Made by a program: the position numbers and the translations under genes. From NCBI RefSeq assembly GCF_023284045.1, contig NZ_JAKIKQ010000026.1:1-50673 (forward strand): a stretch of DNA of 50,673 bases. The letters run 5' to 3'. This document shows, in pieces, positions 44,244 to 50,673 of this stretch. Below the pieces are notes generated by a model. It had not been told where the DNA came from and did not search any database. It was given only the letters and a program-made list of their open reading frames with translations. Source of the DNA: Shewanella kaireitica (GTDB lineage Bacteria > Pseudomonadota > Gammaproteobacteria > Enterobacterales > Shewanellaceae). The first letter of the stretch is position 1; each line of letters begins with the position of its first letter.

Positions 44244-45395
44244 ATGACTACACTACCGACTTTAAAAAGCAGCTTCACCCAGCTAATCGGTTCACCATCG
44301 ATCAGCGCTTTAGAAGCTCAGCATGACATGAGTAATAAGGCCGTTATTGCGCTACTGCATAATTGGTTTACAGATTTAGGCATGAACTGCCAAACACATG
44401 TTGTCGCAAACACCCGTGATAAACACAACTTTGTCGCCTCTTATGGTAACGGCCAAGGTGGACTGTTATTGGCAGGTCATACCGACACGGTGCCATTTGA
44501 TGAGGGGCGTTGGAGTCAAGATCCTTTCCAACTGGTTGAGAAAAATGACCGCTGGTATGGTTTAGGCACCTGTGACATGAAAGGTTTTTTTGCTTTAGTG
44601 CTAGAAGCATTAAAAGAGCTACCAATGGACAAGTTCAAGCGACCTTTGCATATATTGGCCAGCGCAGATGAAGAAACCACCATGAATGGCGCCAAGGCCT
44701 TTGCTGCAGCCAAATCAATCAGCCCTGATTACGCCATTATTGGTGAGCCCACCAGCCTAAAGCCCGTTTATATGCATAAAGGCCATTTTACTCAAGGCAT
44801 AAGGGTAACAGGTCGAAGTGGTCACTCGTCAGATCCCGCTAAAGGGCTCAATGCCATTGAGATAATGCATATAGTCACCGGTCAGCTGCTTAAGCTTAAG
44901 CAGCATTTAGCCGAAAACTACCGTGAAGATGCTTTTAGTGTGCCATACCCTACGATGAACTTTGGCCATATCCACGGTGGCGACGCTGCTAATAGAATAT
45001 GTGGTTGCTGCGATCTACATATTGACCTTAGGCCAATCCCAGGTCTAGGCCTAGAAGAGTTAGAGCTGATGGTGGCAAATTACCTAGAACCGGTTTCTAG
45101 CCAATATCCCGGCTGTATCAGTGTCGCACCTTTGTACCCAGGCTCGGAGCCCTTTGCCGATGATAAAGACAGTAGTTGGAGCAGGTTAGTGTCACAGCTT
45201 TCACAGAGTGAACCACAAGTGGTCAACTACGCCACTGAAGCTCCCTATATTAGTCAGCTAGGTTGTCAAACATTGGTGCTGGGGCCTGGAAGCATTGAAC
45301 AAGCTCACCAACCCGATGAGTTTCTTGATCTGCACTACTTAGATAAAACGAAGAAGCTGTTAAAAGAACTGATTTATCATGCTTGTATAAAATAA
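44244..45395 (+). CDS. argE: acetylornithine deacetylase
   Basis: ArgE removes the acetyl group from N-acetylornithine to give ornithine. It is an M20-family di-zinc hydrolase: LLAGHTDTVPFDEGRW (His and Asp ligands) near residue 75, GTCDMKGFFALVLEAL (bridging Asp) near 108 and ADEETTMNGAKAF (catalytic Glu) near 140. The length of 383 aa is normal. Its presence, and the absence of a bifunctional argJ here, implies the linear pathway. It diverges from argC, sharing the control region. Confidence 0.95.
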   Translation: MTTLPTLKSSFTQLIGSPSISALEAQHDMSNKAVIALLHNWFTDLGMNCQTHVVANTRDKHNFVASYGNGQGGLLLAGHTDTVPFDEGRWSQDPFQLVEKNDRWYGLGTCDMKGFFALVLEALKELPMDKFKRPLHILASADEETTMNGAKAFAAAKSISPDYAIIGEPTSLKPVYMHKGHFTQGIRVTGRSGHSSDPAKGLNAIEIMHIVTGQLLKLKQHLAENYREDAFSVPYPTMNFGHIHGGDAANRICGCCDLHIDLRPIPGLGLEELELMVANYLEPVSSQYPGCISVAPLYPGSEPFADDKDSSWSRLVSQLSQSEPQVVNYATEAPYISQLGCQTLVLGPGSIEQAHQPDEFLDLHYLDKTKKLLKELIYHACIK

Positions 45396-45562
45396 TTCAC
45401 CTTGTCAGATTAGATATTCAGTGCAAAGTCATTCTAAGCGCCATAATTAGTATGGTTAAAGTGAGGTAGAGCACATTCAGACACGGTAATCCGAACTAGA
45501 TCATTGCCTAGAGTGCTGTCGCTAGGTATTGTGATCGATTAGCTTACAGATATGGAGCACGT

Positions 45563-48199
45563 ATGGTTGATATGTATGCGTCGTTAAGGTCAAACGTTGG
45601 CACCTTAGGACAGATTTTAGGTGACACAATTCGTACCGATCTCGATGACACTTTTTTAGATAAAATCGAGCAGATCCGCCACCTCTCAAAAAGTTCACGT
45701 CAAGGCAACGATGCTGCCCGCGAAGAGATGCTGACTCTGCTATCGGCATTAAGCGATGACGAACTAGTGCCATTTGCCAAAGCCTTTAACCAGTTCCTAA
45801 ACTTGGCAAATATTGCCGAACAGTTCCATACAATCAGCCGTAATTGCGATGAACTTGTATGTGTCCCCGATCCAGTAGAGCAACTTCTTGGAAGAATGCT
45901 CGGTGGTAATATTGATCAAGAAAAGATGCTTGAGTGTTTAAAGAGTCTTGATATCGATTTGGTGCTGACAGCCCATCCAACAGAGATCTCAAGACGAACC
46001 TTGATTCAGAAATATTCTGCCGTCGTCGACTCGTTAACCGCATTGGAAAATCCTCAGTTAACAGAGCAAGAGAAAAAACAGCATCATCTGCGTTTACGTC
46101 AACTTATCGCACAAATTTGGCATACCAATGAGATCCGTAATGAGCGTCCGACTCCAGTAGATGAAGCTCGTTGGGGATTAAGCACCATTGAAGTGTCATT
46201 GTGGCAAGCGATTCCAGATTTCTTGCGCCAGCTAAACCAACAAGTTGAAGAGCGTACCAATACTCAACTGCCCATTGATATCGCTCCAGTAAGATTCTCT
46301 AGCTGGATGGGCGGCGATCGCGACGGTAACCCCTTTGTGACTTCAGTGGTGACTCAAGAAGTTCTTGATCGAAATCGTCATACTGCTGCTCGTCTATATC
46401 TTAAAGATGTAGTGCTTTTGGTTAATGAATTATCCATGGAAGGAGCCAATGCAGAGTTGCTTGCTTATACCAACAATTCTAATGTGCCCTACCGTGATGT
46501 TTTAAAAGATCTGCGTAGCCGCTTAAGAAACACCATTGATTACCTCAACGCCAGACTCGAAGGTCATCATCCAGAAGTCGACCTAACCGATATTATTTGG
46601 GATGAAAAAGATCTTAAAGAGCCGTTAATGATGCTATATCGCAGCCTCTGCGATAGTGGCATGAGCCTTATTGCCAATGGGCTACTACTTGATACCTTAC
46701 GTCGAATAGCCTGCTTTGGTATCCATATGCTAAGGCTCGATATTCGCCAAGATGCACAGCGTCACGCCGACGTTATTGCAGAACTCACTCGCTATTTAGG
46801 CATGGGCGACTATGCGCATTGGGGCGAAGCGGAGAAAGAATCTTTCCTACTAAGAGAGCTTAGCAACAAGCGCCCACTCATCCCATCAAATTGGCAAGGT
46901 AGTGATGAGGTTGCAGAAGTACTGCGTACTTGTCGATTAGTCGCTACACAACCCGCTAGAGCCATGGGCTCTTATGTGATTTCGATGGCTAGCCAGCCGT
47001 CAGACGTACTGGCCGTATTACTGTTGCTTAAAGAGACTGGCTGCCCACATCCAATGCGTGTTGTACCGCTATTTGAAACATTAGACGATCTTAACAATGC
47101 GTCTCAGTGTATGTCTTCGCTCTTTAGCATCGATTGGTATCGTGGCTATACCAAAGGCATACAGGAGGTGATGATCGGTTATTCCGATTCAGCTAAGGAT
47201 GCAGGCGTAATGGCAGCGGCTTGGGCCCAGTACAGTGCACAAGAAAAACTGGTCGCTGTCAGCCAAGATGCCGATATCAAGCTTACCCTCTTCCATGGGC
47301 GTGGTGGCACAATCGGCCGAGGAGGCGGACCTGCACATGAAGCGATTCTATCGCAACCGCCTGGATCTGTTGATGGACGTATACGCGTTACTGAACAAGG
47401 TGAGATGATCCGCTTTAAGTTTGGTTTGCCTAAGCTCGCAGTTCAAAGTCTCGCGCTATATACCTCTGCAGTGATGGAAGCAACACTACTGCCTCCGCCA
47501 GAGCCAAAGCCAGAGTGGCGCAGATGCATGGAGCAACTTGCCGATGAGTCAGTACTCGCTTATCGCGCTATTGTACGAGAAGAAGCTGATTTCGTGTCCT
47601 ACTTTAGAGCTGCAACCCCAGAGGTAGAGCTCGGTAAACTGCCATTAGGTAGCCGTCCAGCAAAACGCCGTATCGATGGAGGTATTGAAAGTCTACGTGC
47701 GATTCCATGGATCTTTGCTTGGTCACAAAACCGCTTAATGTTGCCAGCATGGCTAGGAGCAGGTGAAGCACTACAGGCTGCAACTTTGAGAGGCGATCTG
47801 CCATTACTTCAAGAGATGGAACAGGATTGGCCCTTCTTTAAAACCCGTATATCTATGCTTGAGATGGTTTACGCAAAGGCGGAGCCCAATTTAGCTAAAT
47901 ACTACGAAACCAGCTTAGTACCCAAAGAGTTACATCACTTAGGTGTACAACTGCGTGAGCGTTTAGCGATTGGTGTAGATGCAGTGCTTGAGCTCACTCA
48001 GGCGGAAAGTTTAATGTCTCACACACCTTGGAACAGAGAATCTGTCGAGTTGAGAAACCCCTATATTGATCCGCTTAACTTTCTGCAAGCTGAGCTTTTA
48101 GCGCGTACCCGTAGAGAAGAAGAGACCTCAAAAAATGTAGAGCTTGCTTTAATGCTGACCATTGCAGGTGTGGCAGCCGGAATGAGAAACACAGGTTAA
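45563..48199 (+). CDS. ppc: phosphoenolpyruvate carboxylase
   Basis: Ppc adds bicarbonate to PEP to make oxaloacetate and refill the TCA cycle. The signature with catalytic His is LVLTAHPTEISRRTL near residue 133. The glycine loop FHGRGGTIGRGGGPAHEA lies near 578, and the C-terminus MRNTG matches the family's terminal allosteric region. At 878 aa it is close to E. coli (883). GGAG lies before ATG 45563. A lipoprotein gene overlaps its stop by one base. Confidence 0.96.
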   Translation: MVDMYASLRSNVGTLGQILGDTIRTDLDDTFLDKIEQIRHLSKSSRQGNDAAREEMLTLLSALSDDELVPFAKAFNQFLNLANIAEQFHTISRNCDELVCVPDPVEQLLGRMLGGNIDQEKMLECLKSLDIDLVLTAHPTEISRRTLIQKYSAVVDSLTALENPQLTEQEKKQHHLRLRQLIAQIWHTNEIRNERPTPVDEARWGLSTIEVSLWQAIPDFLRQLNQQVEERTNTQLPIDIAPVRFSSWMGGDRDGNPFVTSVVTQEVLDRNRHTAARLYLKDVVLLVNELSMEGANAELLAYTNNSNVPYRDVLKDLRSRLRNTIDYLNARLEGHHPEVDLTDIIWDEKDLKEPLMMLYRSLCDSGMSLIANGLLLDTLRRIACFGIHMLRLDIRQDAQRHADVIAELTRYLGMGDYAHWGEAEKESFLLRELSNKRPLIPSNWQGSDEVAEVLRTCRLVATQPARAMGSYVISMASQPSDVLAVLLLLKETGCPHPMRVVPLFETLDDLNNASQCMSSLFSIDWYRGYTKGIQEVMIGYSDSAKDAGVMAAAWAQYSAQEKLVAVSQDADIKLTLFHGRGGTIGRGGGPAHEAILSQPPGSVDGRIRVTEQGEMIRFKFGLPKLAVQSLALYTSAVMEATLLPPPEPKPEWRRCMEQLADESVLAYRAIVREEADFVSYFRAATPEVELGKLPLGSRPAKRRIDGGIESLRAIPWIFAWSQNRLMLPAWLGAGEALQAATLRGDLPLLQEMEQDWPFFKTRISMLEMVYAKAEPNLAKYYETSLVPKELHHLGVQLRERLAIGVDAVLELTQAESLMSHTPWNRESVELRNPYIDPLNFLQAELLARTRREEETSKNVELALMLTIAGVAAGMRNTG

Positions 48200-48741
48200 T
48201 GAAGATACTTAAAATCACACTATGTGCACTATCGCTATTGCTGACGGGTTGTGTCAGTCAGTACAGCATTACAGAGAGTGAATTGGAAGGCTACTTAAGT
48301 GATGAGATGCACTTTGAGATCAACCAAGGTAACCAGATCTTTGGTATTGAACTCAAAGTAAATGACATTGATGTTACTTTAGGTGCTAAGCCCAATACCA
48401 TGTCCGTAATGGCGTCCACCCTGGTAAAAGTACGCAACCCGATGCTACCTATCAGTGCTGACTTGACTGCCGAGTTCGAAGCGGAGCCTTGGTATGATGC
48501 TAGTAATCAGAGTGTGTATCTACGTAACCTTAATCTGGTAAAAGTAGAGTCTAAGCCAAAGGATATCGAGAAAGCGATTGGCTCTATTGCACCGCAGCTT
48601 ATGGGGTTTCTAACACAGTTTTTAGAAACTCAACCTGTGTATGTGCTCGATACAAAGGAGTCTAATCAGACATTAATCGCTGAAATGACCAAGCGTATTG
48701 AAGTGAAGCCAGGCAAATTGGTTTTAGTATTTGACGAGTAA
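48199..48741 (+). CDS. DUF1439 family lipoprotein
   Basis: This 180-aa lipoprotein has an N-terminal signal with lipobox LLTGC (Cys near residue 18). The mature part, ITESELEGYLSDEMHFEINQ and onward, resembles DUF1439 (YceB-like) proteins, which are predicted to bind lipid in a TULIP-like fold. The role is unknown, perhaps envelope maintenance. Its ATG shares one base with the TAA of ppc, so it is co-translated with it, though no metabolic link is evident. It ends before a strong terminator. Confidence 0.8.
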   Translation: MKILKITLCALSLLLTGCVSQYSITESELEGYLSDEMHFEINQGNQIFGIELKVNDIDVTLGAKPNTMSVMASTLVKVRNPMLPISADLTAEFEAEPWYDASNQSVYLRNLNLVKVESKPKDIEKAIGSIAPQLMGFLTQFLETQPVYVLDTKESNQTLIAEMTKRIEVKPGKLVLVFDE

Positions 48742-48765
48742 AAGCTGAGCTAAACGACTAAACAT

Positions 48766-48797
48766 AAGGCAGTAATGAACTTTTCATTACTGCCTTT
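48766..48797. terminator. bidirectional terminator between the DUF1439 gene and cinA
   Basis: AAGGCAGTAATGAA (48766-48779) and TTCATTACTGCCTT (48783-48796) form a perfect 14-bp stem with a 3-nt loop. It lies between two convergent genes. Confidence 0.9.
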
Positions 48798-48808
48798 ATT
48801 AAACTTAG

Positions 48809-50083
48809 TTATTTTTGAAAACGTTTAATCGATCCATAATCTACTATTACGGCCTCATCGAGTAATTCTCGACGCAACATATCAAATGCTACAGCAGTAC
48901 TTAAACTACGCACTAAATCCCGAGAGCGTCGTGGTAATTTAATCATCTGGCTATAAACTCCGCTTCTAGTTGCTAATGCTATCGCCACAGTACCAACAGG
49001 CTTATCTTCAGTTCCGCCAGTTGGGCCAGCAATACCACTTGTCGCCAATGCATAATCACTATCTAAGATAGCTCTTGCGCCTTTTGCCATCTCCTCAACT
49101 GTTGCGATAGATACCGCCCCATGATCATCTAAGGTTTCCGGTTTTACTCCCAGCATTTTAACTTTTGATTCGTTGCTGTAAGTAACGAGTCCTTGATCTA
49201 AGTAAGCTGAACTTCCAGCATGTGAAATTAATTGACTTGCAATCATGCCGCCAGTACATGACTCCGCCGCACTCAGTGTCTTCCCTGAATCAATCAACAA
49301 AGCATGGATCTCTTCAGCAAGACTCTTTTTATTATTTGCTACTATCGCAGTGCCTAACAGGAAACGGATCTGCGCTTCAATCTTATCCATCTCACTTATT
49401 GCTGCTTTACCACGTGCAAACAACTTAATTTCAATATGTGGCATTGAGCTGCGGTAACCAATGGTGATCCCCTCAGGTAATACAATGGTTTCTAATGCAT
49501 CAGCTAGAGACGATTCGCCTTGCCCCAATGTCAGATATTTACGCAATGCTACATCACCAGCGATTTCAAACATTTCATTAATAAAAGGAATGAACTGCTC
49601 TTTTACCATCTGCTTAAACTCAAAAGGCACCCCTGGAGTAAAAAATAACCAAGCTCGATTAAGTTTTACGGCAAATCCACAGGCTGTACCTACAGGATTA
49701 TCTATCATGATGGCTGATTCAGGTATTAGTGCCTGCTTAAGATTACTCTCGGCCATCACTCGTCCGTTACGAGTAAACCAATCATCTAAGCGTTCTCGCC
49801 AGACTTTATTCTCCACCAAAGGCTCACCTTTAGCTAATGCCATCGCTTCTGAGGATAAATCATCACTGGTAGGGCCTAAGCCTCCATTAACAACAATGAC
49901 ATCGGCCTCCGTACTACGCTCTTGAAAAACAGCGACAAGATCTTGAAGCCTATCACCAACGGTAATTCTTCGTTGGCACTCTACCCCATGCTCCATCAGC
50001 GCATTGGCAAACCATGCAGCATTAGTATCAACGATCTGACCCGCCAATACTTCTTCACCTGTACAAATCATTTCTAGCTTCAT
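48809..50083 (-). CDS. cinA: CinA-like protein (nicotinamide mononucleotide deamidase)
   Basis: This 424-aa protein has the two CinA domains: an N-terminal MoCF-like COG1058 domain (CTGEEVLAGQIVDTNAAWFA and VNGGLGPTSDDLSSEA) and a C-terminal COG1546 amidase domain (LSAAESCTGGMIASQLISHAG, with the catalytic Ser region). In Shewanella such proteins hydrolyse NMN in pyridine nucleotide recycling and the N-terminal domain acts on ADP-ribose. The name comes from competence in other bacteria. It is a lone gene, with the rrn operon end upstream of it on the same strand. Confidence 0.92.
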   Translation of the reverse strand: MKLEMICTGEEVLAGQIVDTNAAWFANALMEHGVECQRRITVGDRLQDLVAVFQERSTEADVIVVNGGLGPTSDDLSSEAMALAKGEPLVENKVWRERLDDWFTRNGRVMAESNLKQALIPESAIMIDNPVGTACGFAVKLNRAWLFFTPGVPFEFKQMVKEQFIPFINEMFEIAGDVALRKYLTLGQGESSLADALETIVLPEGITIGYRSSMPHIEIKLFARGKAAISEMDKIEAQIRFLLGTAIVANNKKSLAEEIHALLIDSGKTLSAAESCTGGMIASQLISHAGSSAYLDQGLVTYSNESKVKMLGVKPETLDDHGAVSIATVEEMAKGARAILDSDYALATSGIAGPTGGTEDKPVGTVAIALATRSGVYSQMIKLPRRSRDLVRSLSTAVAFDMLRRELLDEAVIVDYGSIKRFQK

Positions 50084-50324
50084 TGGGTAATCCCTAACAA
50101 TTAATTGCAGTTAAATTAGGAGAGCTAAGCGCCAATAGCAATAACCAATTGCCATTATGTTCTTAATTCATGTGAAGTAGTGTTTACGTATCACCGACAT
50201 ACTTGGATAAAAAGTGCCCGAATTGATCATAACGACCTAATATCTAACAATAAAAGAGAGATGAAAATAGAAAAGTAGACGAGTAAACAAGTAAATAAAC
50301 AGCTCAGCCATAAATTGCAGACGT

Positions 50325-50354
50325 AAAAAAGCCCGTTGCGTTAGCAACGGGCTT
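50325..50354 (-). terminator. rrn-type terminator, second copy
   Basis: AAGCCCGTTGC (50329-50339) and GCAACGGGCTT (50344-50354) form an 11-bp stem, with six T bases following on the minus strand. It is identical to the copy at 50,516. Downstream of it (50,084-50,315) I see no gene. Confidence 0.9.
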
Positions 50355-50387
50355 GATACTCTCTTACGAGACTGATTCTGATAATCG

Positions 50388-50412
50388 TAGGCGCCTGGAA
50401 ATGACCTACTCT
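50388..50412 (-). pseudogene. 5S rRNA 3'-end remnant
   Basis: These 25 bases are identical to 50,566-50,590, which include the last 20 or so bases of the intact 5S rRNA gene. Beyond 50,412 the sequence no longer resembles 5S (50,413-50,506 has nothing I can identify). It is therefore a fragment left by duplication and loss of a second 5S copy. Confidence 0.7.
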
Positions 50413-50515
50413 TTATTGTCCTCGAAGTGGACACGTGGGCATATCGGCCACACCGCTATCAATGTAACGCTATGAGAGGCAGCAACCATCACTAACTAGC
50501 TCAAACTGCAGACGT

Positions 50516-50545
50516 AAAAAAGCCCGTTGCGTTAGCAACGGGCTT
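50516..50545 (-). terminator. rrn operon terminator, first copy after 5S
   Basis: The same hairpin as at 50,325, AAGCCCGTTGC / GCAACGGGCTT with a T run on the minus strand. It lies about 24 bp past the 5S 3' end and ends the rRNA transcript. Confidence 0.92.
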
Positions 50546-50568
50546 GATACTCTCTTACGAGAAATTAG

Positions 50569-50673
50569 GCGCCTGGAAATGACCTACTCTCACATGGGGA
50601 AACCCCACACTACCATCGGCGATACTGTGTTTCACTTCTGAGTTCGGAATGGGATCAGGTGGGACCACAGCTC
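50569..50673 (-). rRNA. rrf: 5S ribosomal RNA, truncated at the window edge
   Basis: Read on the minus strand, the edge begins inside 5S rRNA: GTGGTCCCACCTGATCCCAT, CGAACTCAGAAGTGAAAC, CGCCGATGGTAGTGTGGGG and GAGAGTAGG match E. coli 5S closely. About 105 bases are present and about 14 of the 5' end are missing. The 3' end is set near 50,569 from the terminal CCAGGC and may be off by a few bases. 23S and 16S genes are expected to the right. Confidence 0.95.

Larger units (their letters stand above)
50316..50562. repeat. direct repeat of rrn terminator segment (56 bp, 191 bp apart)
   Basis: Bases 50,316-50,371 and 50,507-50,562 are identical, and each is followed by the shared 5S 3' end. The repeat unit is therefore a 5S tail plus terminator, duplicated in tandem. 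Confidence 0.9.

Noticed and set aside
47604..47804. Minus-strand frame inside ppc
   Set aside because: It is antisense to a highly conserved enzyme gene and lacks start signals.
50237..50434. Minus-strand reading frame of 65 codons
   Set aside because: It crosses the rrn terminator copy and the 5S remnant and has no ribosome binding site.
50413..50506. tRNA gene in the rrn spacer
   Set aside because: No cloverleaf could be drawn and no TTC-A-containing T arm is in the right place; only a small TGTCC/GGACA hairpin is visible.

Overview
The window looks like a piece of a Shewanella (Gammaproteobacteria) chromosome carrying the right-hand part of an integrated mobile island. The genus call rests on gene order and family membership: rnpB, rsmI, lpoA, yraN, diaA, dolP, then trpS-gph-rpe, a DUF2970 gene, dam, damX, aroB, aroK, pilQPONM, mrcA, argHGFBC, argE, ppc, cinA and an rrn operon end. 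That order is the one I know from Shewanella. I ran no database search.

Positions 1 to about 16,070 are accessory DNA. The left edge cuts a gene with 19-residue repeats. It is followed by a likely Rep_trans-type replication/relaxase protein overlapping a short UvrD/PcrA-like helicase. Next come an opposite-strand CoiA-like nuclease with a coiled-coil tail, a 309-aa tyrosine recombinase overlapping a double AAA+ ATPase, and small DUF6641, DUF2787 and unknown proteins. A defence block follows: a cytosine-5 methyltransferase, a Cfr10I/Bse634I-family restriction endonuclease predicted to recognise a CCGG core, a SIR2-like protein and a DUF262 protein, with the last three overlapping. A 590-aa tyrosine recombinase closes the island. 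It begins about 190 bp from the 3' end of rnpB, and three 12-bp iterons lie between the two. The island was therefore probably inserted at the rnpB 3' end. Its other end is outside the window.

Positions 16,079 to 50,673 are core chromosome. They cover RNase P RNA; 16S rRNA methylation (RsmI); envelope maintenance (LpoA, DolP, and PBP1a, the LpoA partner, encoded 16 kb away); replication timing (DiaA); an EamA exporter divergent from a LysR regulator; the rpe-gph-trpS cluster; Dam methylase with the divisome protein DamX; the shikimate enzymes AroB and AroK; and the type IV pilus assembly operon pilMNOPQ. These are followed by the arginine operon argCBFGH divergent from argE, PEP carboxylase with a small lipoprotein, and CinA. 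The right edge enters a 5S rRNA gene on the minus strand. Beyond its terminator lie a short 5S 3' remnant and a second, identical terminator.

The most interesting part is 9.7 to 14.1 kb, where a complete type II restriction-modification pair is translationally coupled to a SIR2-like/DUF262 pair. I do not recognise that pair as a named defence system. It ends in a perfect palindrome and is followed by two more inverted repeats. The Rep-helicase pair and the recombinase/double-AAA pair are also worth attention.
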